Positions 12,512 through 24,380 of a DNA stretch of 64,000 nucleotides are shown piece by piece. Made by a program: the position numbers and the translations under genes. The notes under the pieces are model-generated. The model was given only the letters and a program-made list of their open reading frames with translations. It did not search any database and was not told the DNA's origin. How positions within the stretch are numbered: the stretch's first letter is position 1; each line of letters opens with the position of its first letter. The stretch comes from Cyrtodaria siliqua (lineage: Eukaryota > Mollusca > Bivalvia > Adapedonta > Hiatellidae): assembly GCA_037043455.1 (NCBI GenBank), contig JAWPHD010005590.1, positions 1-64,000 of the forward strand, read 5' to 3'.

Positions 12512-14529
12512 ATGGTGTGTCATAATGATGAACATGTCAGTGCTACGAACCTAAATGACAAATGCACAAACAGTAATTTCGACTTTCTCAATCAAAACTC
12601 TGAATGTACTCTTTTATGCAATGATTGCCTTAACTTACCAAGTACTTCTTCTAAAACTATATGTGATCATGTGCACCGTGTTCATGGTCAAACGAATAAT
12701 ATAACCTTCATGTGTGATAAATGCATTATTTTACCTTTCTCATCAAATGTTTTTGCTTGTGATCATTATGGACTAAACAGGTCACCTGATGTTATTTTAA
12801 ATCATTGTAAACATACATATAATCCTATTGTAAATGATGATAAGCCTTTTTGCCTTTTTGCAATGGAAACACTCATGATTATTCTGAAAAAAATATGCCG
12901 ACTCTTTGCTGTGATACTTTAACTTGTAAGAAAGACATACATATCGGCTGTATTTATGTATGTGGGTCGAAAACCAGGACGAATTATCCTGAATTTATAG
13001 AGTTAATTCAGCGCTTCGATGTGCTATGCATCAGTGAAACAAAACTAGACGAGTATGATATAATTAACATGCCCGATTTTACGTTTTTTTTCAAAACCGA
13101 GAAAAGACAAATATCTTAGAAAATCAGGGGGGATAGGATTCTTAGTAAATGACATTGAACTAATTGACTTAGAATGTGAATATATATTTTGGTTAAAAGT
13201 AAATCGACCATTAGCCCTTAATCATGGCTGTAATATTGTCATTGGGGGAATATATGTTCCGCCGCAGCAATCGGGCTTCTTTAATGAAGATGAGTTTTTT
13301 CATTTCCAAAACGAAGTATCAAATAAATGTACTGACTTCGAATATTGTATTTTGTTAGGGGATGTCAATGGCCATATATCTATATTGCCTGATTATACTG
13401 TGATTGACAATTTCTTTGCTGACCAATTTGGTTTTGATAATGAACTAATATGTAAATTTAACTCTATTGATATTGTTGAAACTGTAAATAGCACTAACAG
13501 AAATAGGGTGTCATAAGACACAAAAACAAATAATATAGGTCTTAAATTTTTAGACACCTGTAAAAATAATAATCTTTTCATCTTAAATGGTAGATCTGGC
13601 TCTGATAAATGTATAGGATATTTCACCTTTAGGGACACTTCTGTTATTGATTATATCGTCTCATCAACTGAATGTTTTCCACTTTTATCTAACTTTGAAA
13701 TAACACCAGTTGATAATTTATTTCCTGATGGACACTCACTCCTGTCAGTTGATTTATATATATTTATGAGCAATCTCAAACTAACGATGACGCCGTTTAT
13801 CTTGTAACACAAACTGACAACGAAATGGCTTAAATAAACCACCAAAATGGGTACCTTCTCTACAAACCCAATTCATTGATAATATAAACGACACTGAACT
13901 CGAAAATATTAACCAATTACTGAGCACTGTCTCGGAAAACATTACACAGAACTGTATAAATAGTATATCACCAAAAAATTGCAAACATATTTAATTTGTC
14001 TGCATTTGAAACATTTCCCACACATAATTCATATTATGTTAATTTCATGAAGAAATCGCGTACAAATAGTTAACCCTGGTTCGGGCCTCAGTGTAACAAA
14101 GCAAGACGTAAATATCACGCTGCGCGGAGAAATTATAATTTGCACAAAAACGACTTCTATAAAAGCGAACTAAACCGTGTGAGCAAATTTTACAAACAAA
14201 CACTTAACACTTATATAAAAAAGCACAAAACGCGCAATGAACAAAAATTACGCGAAATACATTCAAGACGACCAAAAGACTTTTGGAAAATAACAAACAA
14301 TTTTAATTCTTCTAAACAAGAACAAATGCCTGATATTCAAGATTTTTATCAACACTTTAAGAGTGTCAACGCAAATCAAGCACACGAAAATACTGAAAAT
14401 ATAAATATTGAATCCGACCCTAACTATGTCGAAGAAACTTTAAATGGTCCGATTACTATTGAGGAAATAAACAAAATGATCACTAAATGTAACAACGGTA
14501 AGGCAGCATCACCACAAGAAGAAGGATAA
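12512..14529 (+). pseudogene. LINE ORF2: cysteine-rich leader, AP endonuclease, start of RT
   Basis: The first part (12512-12922) is cysteine/histidine-rich (CNDCLNLP, CDHVHRVHG, CDKCIILP) and precedes the endonuclease. The endonuclease (about 12930-13765) shows IHIGCIYVCG, FDVLCISETKLDEYD, then in other frames IGFLVND, VIGGIYVPPQ, LLGDVNGHIS and DYIVSS...PDGHSLLSV, which are the ordered motifs of EEP nucleases. It carries frameshifts near 12850 and 13110 and a stop near 13514. A linker (14140-14460) leads to the RT entry motif NGPITIEEINKMI...NGKAASP at 14445-14515. The RT itself is absent: sequence switches at about 14525 to a minus-strand PLE-A tail. By the EN plus cysteine-rich arrangement it is CR1-like; exact clade unknown. 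Confidence 0.8.
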
Positions 14530-14577
14530 AAATATCGGACAGGGAAAGCAGCATTCAAGGACGACAAGTCAGATGTT
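14523..14577 (-). mobile_element. PLE-A 3' terminus fragment joined to the LINE
   Basis: The minus strand reads GTCGTCCTTGAATGCTGCTTTCCCTGTCCGATATTT, the last 50 bp of the PLE-A tail. It is joined directly to the start of the LINE RT domain, replacing the rest of that LINE. Confidence 0.75.
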
Positions 14578-16044
14578 GAAACAAATATAGAACAAACGCA
14601 CACGTACATTCTTTGTCATTTATATTTTCTGCTACTCATATACATATTTAATAACTACATCTTCTGGGGAAAAAAAAAGATTTTGTTTTGCTGTTCTCAT
14701 CAACCTTATTAGACAGTTGTTTCCTCTTTCATATAACTAATAAACACTGTCCCAATTACTTACCCATACCAATCTTTATAATATTGTATTACCAATCCTG
14801 TTGTTACTCTGTAACCTGATTTGAAATACAGCTTATGTTGTTGTTGTTGTTGTTGTTATACATATCTTTCAAAACATATATAGACAATTGTAATCCTCTA
14901 TATATGGTCGGTACCCTAACCATTTTAGAGTAATGCTCAATTTTTTTAAAACTTTTATATGACAAGATCCTATGACATTTCTTTCCAAACAAATATAAAA
15001 ATATATAGGTCATCAAGCTTCTAATGAATTGTTTATTAAAAAATCGTTAAATTGCATACATTTTTGAGTTATTTTGACATTTTCACTGTAAAATACTGTA
15101 CACACACTTTTGACACAGAGATCGAATATAAATTAGCTCAGCATCTACTTTCATACTTGTGTTACACTCTTAAATCATATATTATATCCATATCTACTAG
15201 AATGCAAAAAATGAATTGTCGAATAAAACATAAAATTCGTAGACTTGAAAATGTCAAAAATGACAAAACCTGCCCAGCCAACATCCTTAATAGCATTATC
15301 CATATTTAATGATAAATAAAACATGTTTCTGTACATATTCTTTGTAAGGCATGAGTTTGTATAGATAATTTAATTTTTTCAAATGGCACAAGCTACAGTA
15401 ACTTGAACCTGATCTTGAGATAAGGAGGCAATAAATGACCTCTGGACGTTAGGCCATTTTACTCCCTGGAATTTCAGAGAGTAGAAATACGGCTATGACC
15501 AGTCCTTATGTTTGAATCCAATAATGCAAAGGGGACTTAATGCAGACTATTTTAAATGATGATAGCTTGAGTTGTCGCAAATAGTATAAACATTAACAAA
15601 CATAAGGACTTAGCCAGTCTACATATAGCACAACACTACGATAATCTTGGCTGGATATATGTCTAAAAGAAAAGTAGTATACAGTTATGACGGAATAGTT
15701 TGTTTTGCGTTTTTTGTTCTCAAGATAAATACCGCATGTATGAATCGTCAGAATGCGTGATATATGTTTATCTAGACAAGTATAATAGAGGTAAGTAGAG
15801 TAATTTACACACTCCAATATACTTACATCATCAATAAGGGTAAGCATAGTGATTCAGGTCTTTGTATTGCATTGTTAGAGTAAGGGTTCAATGTACTACT
15901 TATAGTATATTTATCGTGTACAGTTTACAATATACTTGACGAGGTGTGGTGATTATAAGGCTACTTATACATGTGAGTAACATACTTTAGTCAAACTACA
16001 AATGTATGTAGGCTACAACTCAAAACCAACTCATAAACATATCT
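14578..16044. other. no recognised gene; short GTT microsatellite
   Basis: It contains a GTT run at 14834-14858. ORFs at 15052-15309 and 15593-15847 are AT-rich and show no domain. Confidence 0.55.
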
Positions 16045-16297
16045 GTTTTATTTTTTTTATATTTCAATATTTTATTTCTTTCAATACATACATGCAAAAG
16101 AAAACAATATATGGTTTATGACAGTACAATAGTTACATATATATGAATGTAATCATTGAATAACACAAAACAGTTATATTAAAGTGTCATTTTACATACA
16201 TGTATTCCGAGAAATAGTTAACGAAAATAAAGTAAGAGAGCGAGAGAGAGAGAGAGAGAGAGAGCATTTAATACCGAATACTGTCAATTTTCTGTAT
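16045..16297 (-). mobile_element. LINE 3' UTR with A-rich tail and GA microsatellite
   Basis: Downstream (minus strand) of the ORF2 stop, this holds a GA/CT run at 16229-16264 and ends in an AAATATAAAAAAAATAAAAC tail near 16045-16065. It marks the 3' end of the LINE whose ORF2 lies at 16298-19500. Confidence 0.65.
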
Positions 16298-19200
16298 TTA
16301 ATCGTAAAACTTCCCATTTTTTGAGTGATATTCCAATTTGTCTTTTGAACTGGCTATAATATGCTCTATATGTTCAATTTTTTGTATGTATGAGATGAAT
16401 GATGTAAAACTAGGAATCGTTTTCGCATACTTATTCTTGAAAATAAAATACCTTGCAATTATTAAAACACAATTTAAAATATCTGAATAAGATTTATCTT
16501 GAATAATACCAAATGAGATCATTTGGAAAGTCAATGCAAAAGGGATATTTTTGCTGTTTAAAAAGTTATGTATTTCTGTCCAGAAAGCTCTACTAAATGT
16601 ACATTCCCAAAACAAATGTTCAATTGTTTCAACGTGCATATTGCAAAAATCACAGAGACTTGTGTTACTAATTTTGCATTTATATAGAAATTTGTTTGTG
16701 GGTATCATTCTCATTATATACTTATATTGAAAAGTTCTAAGTTTTGTATCGATCGTGCTTTTGAAAGGTGTAGTATGAATGCGTTTCCAGTTTATGTTTG
16801 TTATAGTTTCCTCCCATTTTTGGTGAGGTTTAATTGGTAATTCTGCTTGCATGCGTTCCACTTGAATGTTGTATAATAATTTGTTGGCACTATTTTGTTT
16901 TTCTATTTGTTTTAGTAAGCTGGTTTCGCAACAGTGTGCTGTTCTGTCTTCTGTTTTCAGTTTCTGTTTCCATTTGTTTGGTATGCTTTGAACAATTGTA
17001 TTGTAGTTCAGGAATTCAAAGTTATGTATGTTATATATTGTTTTCAAATGTGCAAATGCATAAAATTCTCTAGTTCTATGGTTATACAATTGTTCGATAT
17101 ATTTAATACCCAAGTTATCCCATGTTTTGAAGTAAATAGTACGTCCTTGGTGTTTTATGTACGAGTTATTCCATATTATCTCTTTTGCAATGTTGCTAGT
17201 CTTCTTTTTGAAGTTTACTAAAGACCATGATTTTATTATTTCTGACAGAAAAGCGGATCGTGTGATTATGTTTATTTCATCTTTACCGTTCACATTGCTT
17301 TCAAAAAGAATGCCCCCACCATACTGATTTAGTTCTTTCATGTAAATATCCTTCCAATCACCGTGATTATCCGGATTAGCAAGTCTTTTGACCCATCCTG
17401 CTTTAGTGGAATAATAAATGATTCCAAATCTATCATTTTTAGACCACCATTTGTATAGCCTTGTATAATCGTTTTCCTATTGATTTTATCTGGTTTACCC
17501 TCCCACAAATATTGATACATTTTATTTTTTATTCGATTTTTTTATGTTTAATTTTAATCCAGACTCTTCACTTAAATTATCGATTAGGTTTACTAATGTT
17601 TCAAACGTTTTCTTTGACCCATCTAGAATAAATGTAGCATCGTCGGCGAATGCTCTGTTTTTTATTTCATTATTATTAATTTTTATTCCTACAATATCCT
17701 TATGTTTTCTTGTAGCATTGTATAGTATTTCAATTGCTATTATAAAAAGATATGGCGATAGTGGGCATCCCTGCCTAACTCCTCTATCTATTTTAAAAAA
17801 ATCAAACATGTATCCATTATATACAACACAACTTTGGGCATCGTTATAAAACAGTTGTATCCAATTGATAAAAGAAGGTCCAAAGTTAAAATAGTTTAAA
17901 CATGTTATAATAAATTCATAGTCGACGCTATCAAATGCCTTCTCGAAGTCCGCAAAAAATATTAGTCCTGGAGAGTCTTCGTCATTCAAATAATCAATAA
18001 CCTCAAATATAGTTCTTATGTTTTCTCCAATGTATCTACCTTTCAAAAATCCTGTTTGGCTATTGTCTATGAGTGTAGATAAAACCTTTTTCATGCGGTT
18101 TGCAATGCATTTAGTAGAAATTTTATAGTCCACGTTTAATAAACTTATAGGTCTCCAGTTTGTCAATGAAGTTAAATTGTTGTCTTTTTTAGGTAATAAG
18201 GTGATAACGCCTTGTTTTTGCATAACTGTTAAATTTCCATTTTCATATGAATAATTAATTGAATTAATATAAATGTGTTTAATTTCGTTCCAAAATATTT
18301 TATAAAACTCTGTTGTTATTCCATCCGAACCCGGACTTTTGTTGTTTTTCATTTCTTTTAGAGCATTATAACATTCTAGTTCTCTTAAATTTCCTTCACA
18401 CAGTTCGCGTAGTTCTTGATTTAATGAAGTTTCATTTTCGATGGGGAAAAAATCCGTATTTGTTATTTTCGTATTAATTTTACTATATAATTGTTCATAA
18501 TATCGTTTTGTTTCTGTCATGATACTATTAGAGTCCGTAATTTCTATATTGTTGTTTATTAGTCTTTTTTATGTTTTTCCGTTCTGATTTTTTTCTTTCT
18601 AGATTTGCGAAATATTTTGTGTTTTTTTCTGCTCCTTAGACCCATTCTGCTTTTGCTCTAATAATGATACCAATGGTCTTTTTTTCTATAATGTTTGCTA
18701 AAAGATTTTTTTTTCTAAAATAGTGTTAATCGTATTTTCGTTATGAGGGTTTGATGATAATTCTAGTTCTAGTTTGTTTATTTCATCTTTTAGTTTAATT
18801 TCTTCTTTTAATACTTTTTTTTCTTGAGCGATGTATATAGAATTGTCTCATTACGGATTGTGCCTTTAACTATTTCCCAAAGAGTATTGGGGTTTGAATC
18901 TTTATTTATATCGACTATTTCTTGTATAGTTTGTTTAATTTTAATTTGGTATTCTTTTTCTAAAATTACACTATTGTTCAATTTAAAATACCCAGGTCCG
19001 CGTGGTGTATTGTCCGTATTTAAATTAAAATATACAAGAGAATGATCTGAACGTAGCCCTGTAGATATTTTACAAGCCGAGATAGAATTTATAATATTTG
19101 AAGACACTAAAAAATAATCTTTTCTGCAAAATATTGGGGGTTTATGGTTTGAGTGCCACGTGTAATGTCTAGTAGTGGGGTTAAAAATTCTCCAAATATC

Positions 19201-19500
19201 GTTTATATCGTTATTTCCTATTATAGTATTAATCTTTTCTCGACATTGTTTGTTGTTGTTAATATTACCATTTTTCTTGTCTAAACTTACATCAATCACA
19301 GTATTAAAATCCCCACCAATAATTAAAGTATCACTATCATTTAAAGTGACAAACTCTTCAATACTTGACAGAAACTTCATATTATCAGATGTGTTATTCG
19401 GACCATACACATTCAACATTAGAAATTCTTGTTCATCTATGCTGATATTTAATGATTGCATCCTACCATCTATAATGTTTTTATGTTCCAATATAAACAA
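16298..19500 (-). pseudogene. LINE ORF2: endonuclease, reverse transcriptase, zinc-binding C-terminus
   Basis: Minus strand. The endonuclease half (19500-18808) has LNVYGPN, IIGGDFNTVID, CRKDYFLVS and GLRSDHSLVYF; its first strands are missing, so the copy is 5'-truncated near 19500. The connector (18800-18530) is frameshifted. The RT (18520-17522) shows KSPGSDGITTEFYKIFW, NWRPISLLNVDYK, FADFEKAFDSVD, GVRQGCPLSPYLF and the intact catalytic AFADDATF. After LKLNIKK about 80 expected residues are missing at 17521. The frame resumes with YQYLWEGKPDKINRKT, shifts near 17405, and continues in 17341-16298 to the zinc motif CDFCNMHVETIEHLFWEC. The order resembles L1/Tx1-like LINEs. It would nick target DNA and copy the element RNA. 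The lesions make it inactive. Confidence 0.88.
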
Positions 19501-19635
19501 ATATGGCGGCCCCCATGGAAAGTTCTGTAGGGGAAACTTGCTGAATTTTAACTTTCAGCACATTGGACTTGGACTTACCTTGAAAATAAGACACATCTTT
19601 TGGAATTTGTATGTTTATTTTTAGTTTTTATCTTC

Positions 19636-19888
19636 GGAAAAGCTTGCATTGTGGCCTATGGGAAAGCAATTAGTGTACCACAACCTAAAGGTTCGATCCC
19701 TCGGGGCCTAGGAATCGTTATTCAAGGAAGCTATCCAGACGGAACGTCGATGGTTCTATCCAGGTGACCGCCCGTGAACGAAAATTGCCCGGAGGGGCAT
19801 CTGGGTCTTCCCCTATCAGTGGAAGCTGGAAAGACGCCATATGACCTTAGTTGTTAGTGCGATTATAAAATGCAATTCAATTCAATTC
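19636..19888 (+). mobile_element. tRNA-derived SINE
   Basis: The head has an A-box-like TGGCCTATGGG near 19651 and a perfect B-box GGTTCGATCCC near 19691, spaced as in tRNA genes. A body with GTGACCGCCCGTG and GCTGGAAAGACGCCATATG follows. It ends in a short repeated tail, CAATTCAATTCAATTC, at 19871-19887. No tRNA cloverleaf is complete, so this is a SINE rather than a tRNA gene. Confidence 0.75.
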
Positions 19889-19914
19889 ACATACTTATTT
19901 ATTCTCTTACATTG

Positions 19915-20270
19915 AAGTGTATGGTTTGATAATTTCTCTGGATGTGGAGTTTATTTTTAGAGATCTCCTTTTGATGGGATGTAATTTGATTTACACTGTT
20001 TTGTCAATGTCGGCGTTCAGACAGGATACTAGTGAAGTTGTGTACATATAAAATATAGTTAAGCTAACCTGTAGGCCTCATTGCCGACTGACCATTCCAA
20101 GTATGTACGGCTTCACAACTATTTATGTTATGTATTGTCCTTTTCATTGAGATTTTAAATATGCTCATTTTTTCAGTTTGCGGTGCAGTTTGGACCTACG
20201 GTGCCATTATATTTGATTGCTGTGGTTTCTGTAGGACCTTTTTTCTCATTTTAGATGATAATGTCATAGT
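19915..20270 (+). mobile_element. PLE-B 3' tail fragment
   Basis: Diverged match to 21540-21863: CTGGATGTGGA, GATGGGATGTA, ACACTGTTTTGTC, then TAGGCCTCATTGCC and CTGACCATTCCAAG, ending TGTGGTTTCTGTAGGACC. Its first hairpin is decayed. No coding body is attached. Confidence 0.65.
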
Positions 20271-20457
20271 TTGCCTTAATGTCCGTAATTTGGGTTGATT
20301 AAAACTTTACAATATTTGAAAAATACCTACTGGGGGCGTTAGCAGTTTTGTTATTAGAAGTGTATATTATTGAAACGTAAAGTAGACCAGTAGCATATGC
20401 TGCGAAGAAAAAAGTATTGTTTAGTGTATTATATGTGCGAATGATATAAACTATAGA

Positions 20458-20612
20458 CATAAAAGTCGAACAGGAAAATCAGCATTCAAGGACGACAGTC
20501 ACCCATAAACACACACAGAAACAAAGAACAACTTTATTGATGAACAACAGGCCAAATAAGACATCACAATCACAAAATGGTTGAAATAAGGCTACCGCCT
20601 TGGAACGCTCAC
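20458..20612 (-). mobile_element. inverted PLE-A tail at the 5' end of PLE-A copy 2
   Basis: Minus-strand tail from GCGGTAGCC (20590s) to CCTTGAATGCTGATTTTCC (20475). It breaks at AACGCTCA and is followed by CAATTTCTTTT, the same junction as near base 31 of the window. Confidence 0.8.
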
Positions 20613-20806
20613 AATTTCTTTTCACGAAAATTATATAAAAATATGTTTGTTTCAAAAACAAAATATATATATCAATTTATTCTCATAGCAAACCTTTATG
20701 AGAAGCACCTTATTTAAAAACCAGTAGCCTAGCCCATGTGAGCATACACCATATACACATACATTTTAACAGACGCTGAAAGAGTCGTAAATACATGTTT
20801 TAACAA

Positions 20807-21863
20807 GTCTCGATCTTCATCTCTCGATTTCAAATGATTGTATTCATACTAAAATCTATGATAAGAGAGATGATTTCAATTTTAACATCGTTAACTATCC
20901 ACACCTGGATGGAGATGTACCTCGTGCTACCTCATATGGGGTGTATATCTCCCAGCTCATTCGATTTGCTAGAGCGTGTAATGATGTTATAGATTTTAAT
21001 GATCGAAATCAAGTGATTACAAGTAAACTTCTTCAGCAGTGTGTTCGTTATCACAAACTACGTAGATCTTTCTTTAAATTCTACCGCCGCAACGAGGGCC
21101 TGCTGGCAAAGTACAACACCAACCTTAAAACACTTCTGCGACTAGGCATATCACAACCCTCATTTTATGGAGATGAGGTCTATAAACTTCGTAAGTTAAA
21201 GGGGTCTGAGGGGTTTCCTGACCGCTTTACAAATTTAATCAGAAAGTTCGTCAGAAAAGGATATAACACTTTGGTTTTGCAGCGCACTGCATGTTTAGTG
21301 ATTGACCCCTCTACAGTCAGTCATAACGCTTCACTTTTCACGTGTGCGATGACTGGACTACCTCTTGGGACTCTATGATTGTCCCTACTGAAACCCCTAC
21401 TAAGGGAGGTGGGTGCATGAGCTTTCGTCCCTCGGGTTTTCTGGTCGTACCCTAGATTGGTTTTCTCTTTAGCTGCAACTACTATGGTTGTTCAGTACGA
21501 TTCTGGATACATCCTGAGATGTTTATTATTTTGTATGTGTATCTTTAGTTAGTTTTTCTGGATGTGGACTTTATTGTTAGAGAATTCCTTTCAATGGGAT
21601 GTAGTTTTGTTTACACTGTCTTGTCTATTTGGGCTCTGAAGACAGGATAATAGCGAGGATTGTGCGCATATAAAATCGGTTCAAGCTAACCAGTAGGCCT
21701 TATTGCCTACTGACCGTTCCAAGTCGGTAACCCTGTCTTCACCACCCTTTCTGTTGTTTTTTGTCTCTTTCATTGTAGTTTCTAGTCCTGGTTTGCAGTA
21801 CAGTGCGGACCTATGATGACATTGCGTTCGGACGCTTTGGTTTCTATAGGACCCTATATGTTA
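20807..21863 (+). mobile_element. 5'-truncated PLE-B inserted in the PLE-A leader
   Basis: Leader sequence ending TTTTAACAA is interrupted at 20807 and resumes at about 21868 (TTATTTTGCATGCGCATTTAC). Copy 1 (near 215-245) has these joined. The insert carries the PLE-B RT C-terminus and a full PLE-B 3' UTR with both hairpins (CAGTAGGC / GCCTACTG; ACCG / CGGT) near 21690-21730. Confidence 0.7.
20809..21378 (+). pseudogene. PLE-B reverse transcriptase C-terminal part
   Basis: One open frame of 189 codons begins inside the protein (LDLHLSIS, then IYDKRDDFNFNIVNYPHLDG) and continues VYISQLIRFARACN, LLQQCVRYHKLRRSFFKFY, LRLGISQPSFYGDEVYKLRK and LQRTACLVIDPSTV to a stop at 21376-21378. These blocks align one-to-one with the PLE-A protein at 58100-58678, at clearly lower similarity, so this is a related family. 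The catalytic motifs lie upstream and are absent through 5' truncation. The frame is intact, which suggests a fairly recent insertion. Confidence 0.8.
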
Positions 21864-22119
21864 TTTTGCATGCGCATTTACAAGCTCAGTTTACTTGCTG
21901 TTGTAGTGACAATTGATGTTTTTTTTAAAAATTGTTGGGATCACCTCGAAAATGGATAACTATGATATCATTGGAAAGTATAAACCCTCTCCAACAAGGA
22001 TCAGTTGAAATTACTTGCGCAAAGTGGTACGATTTTTGGCAGTCAACGGTTAAAATACATGACCCTCATAAAACAAAAACAAAATGTTTTAAACATAAAT
22101 CACCAAAGAGATGAATGAA

Positions 22120-23060
22120 CAAACTCTAGAGCAATCTTTTGCAGGTATTTTGTGTTCAACTTTCAATAGAAAAAAATATTCCATATATGTCACTTATTTT
22201 TGGAAACAGACGCTATAAATGGATGAATAAAGGAAGATAATAAAATTAAAAAATGATCAAACATATGCAGCTTCGTTTTTATCGTAAACCACTGGTGGAT
22301 TGATATCAAATGAAGTATTAAGCCTTACTGATTACAATCTGCATCTAACACGTGTTTTAAAATACATTAATTTAAAGAAAACGTTTCTAAAACGAGTTAT
22401 GGTGAAACAAAACACACCTGGGGATCAGTTTTATGAAGATTTATTATGTTTCCAAATTTAATATTTGTTGTTTGCATTGAACAATTTTAAATTTAACTAT
22501 GTTTTATTATATACGTTATGAATTGCCTACATTAAGCTTTAAGATGGATATCAGTGTATTGAACTATTTAATTTTTTAACTCGCACGCAAATATGTGTAT
22601 GATTTTGAATACGTATTGTAAGAAAAATCAAACACTTTAAAAAAGAAACGTATTAACACATTTTTATATTAAAGCAAACGAGATACATAAAGATATAGTA
22701 TTAGTTACAATTCGATAGTATTAGGATGTTTAAGGCTTCACTTAAAATATACACATATTATAATCCATATTTGATACACTCTGTATTAATTTCTTTTTTA
22801 TGCGTATACCGTTTATATACCAACACGTGTGACATTTGTTGATGTGTTTTGATTTGCCTTATACTCACTTATCTTCTATTAATTCCAAATAAAAAGCACT
22901 TTTAATTATTATCTCATCTGTAATCTATATCTTCATTATATCCAACATGTTTGTCAAGAAAACCACCATTGTTATTTGTCTTTTTGTTAAATGAAGTTCC
23001 ACGTATATCCATGGCTTGTGCATATGTTATCCAGTCCTTTCGTTAACATCTACTTAACAC
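22120..23060. other. no recognised gene
   Basis: AT-rich interior of the TIR transposon without coding signals or known repeats. Confidence 0.55.
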
Positions 23061-23067
23061 TGTATTG

Positions 23068-23245
23068 TCGAATGTGGTGACCAAGTGGCTAAACACGTTC
23101 AACTCTGAATCCGGATATCACGGGTCTGAGACTCACTGGTGCCACGCGATACTTCGGTGTCCTTAGGCAAGACTCTAGCCTCGTCCGTCGGACGGGAGTG
23201 TTTATCGGGCTGTCCTTGTATCGGATTCTATCTTTCGAGCATTTT
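23068..23245 (+). mobile_element. tRNA-derived SINE with conserved central domain
   Basis: A tRNA-like head (GTGACCAAGTGGCTAAACACG as A-box region, CGGGTCTGAGACTC as B-box) is followed by TTAGGCAAGACTCTAGCCTC and GTCGGACGGGAG. That order matches the central domain shared by several animal SINE2 families. No simple-repeat tail is clear. Confidence 0.7.
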
Positions 23246-23699
23246 ACAGAACCATAGGAATATATTCAGTAGTAATACGCATTATCTCAACTGTTCCAAT
23301 GCGATACCAAGGTGTCAACCCTTTATATGTAGTGTCACATACTTTTCTTCTATATATCCTTGTAATTGTTGTTTGTTTCAAATTTTTGAGTTTCCTGTTC
23401 GACTTTTATACATTATTTTGAGCTTAAGTTCACTTTTTATACTTATGATGTGTGAACTATATCTTTGTCCATATGTTTCCACCAATGACAACTTTTTACA
23501 GTATACAGGAATACATATTACATCTTCCATTGTGATTTTAATCGTTTGCATTGCTAAAGTGTTATGTTTCGTTCTTAAGTTACATTTCCACTTCATTATG
23601 CATGAGAATGTTACGTTCTCCTTGATATTTTCTACTACGATAGCATCAATTTACTGGGCTTGGATTAGCTTTGTTACAAAAGTGTTCGTCTGATTTACA

Positions 23700-24070
23700 C
23701 TTACAACGCTCAACTAGAGCCAGTCGATGGAAGCCATCACAAAACATCCGTATTTTCGATATCTCAATGATACCTCAAGTCCAGACCTTGACCTTGATGG
23801 TGAAGGTCAAATTTCAGAACTGCATTGACATCTGCTTCATACTCAGTTTCAGTTTATTCCCTTGAACGGTCTAGAAGGATTTCCGTGCACAAGCCATTTT
23901 CAGGCAAAACACTAAGTCCTGACCTTTAGTGACAACCTCATCTTCAACAAGCTTCCCATAAAGTTTCAGCTTCTTACCTCGAATGGTCTGGAAGGAGTTC
24001 CGTTAAAAGCATTTGTTTGAAGAAAAAATGAGTTGTGAACTTAAACGGTCAAGATCAATAATTACTGATG
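23700..24070. repeat. dispersed-repeat-like sequence
   Basis: Phrases such as CCTTGACCTTGATGGTGAAGG and GAATGGTCTGGAAGGAGTTCCG recur with change at 23850-24000 and 24440-24530 (GTTCAGGAGTAGTTCCGTCC; GACGGACGGACTG). It looks like a widespread invertebrate repeat, not coding. Confidence 0.45.
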
Positions 24071-24072
24071 GA

Positions 24073-24380
24073 AGCAATAAACACAAACAAGAGATACAAG
24101 TAGCAGACTCGGTTTTATTGATTCTGTTCATGAGAGGTAATGTAAAGTGCAACACCTCTCACGCCTCCTAACACTGGTTTAAGCCATATTCTACATTAAA
24201 GCCACAACGATTGGGCTTGATGATCCCAAAGGATCAGTAAGTAATAACACTACTAATTTGTAGTCTTTTTACGGCCGCCACACAGTACTAAATGAATGTT
24301 AGTGTGAATGTCAATAAATACTGAACAGGGGATCTCTTGGAAGCAAGAATCATAAACAAGAGATAAAGTAGCAGACATCT
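24073..24380 (-). repeat. H repeat, about 1.1 tandem units (period 268 bp)
   Basis: TAGCAGAC occurs at 24101 and again at 24369. Between them, on the minus strand, lie the unit start (TGTGGCGGC near 24280), the GATCC/GGATC hairpin, hairpin TGAGAGGT / ACCTCTCA and an imperfect first hairpin with AATAAAACC in its loop. Confidence 0.8.

Noticed and set aside
19640..19710. tRNA gene
   Set aside because: Good A and B boxes, but no complete cloverleaf and a SINE body and simple tail follow.
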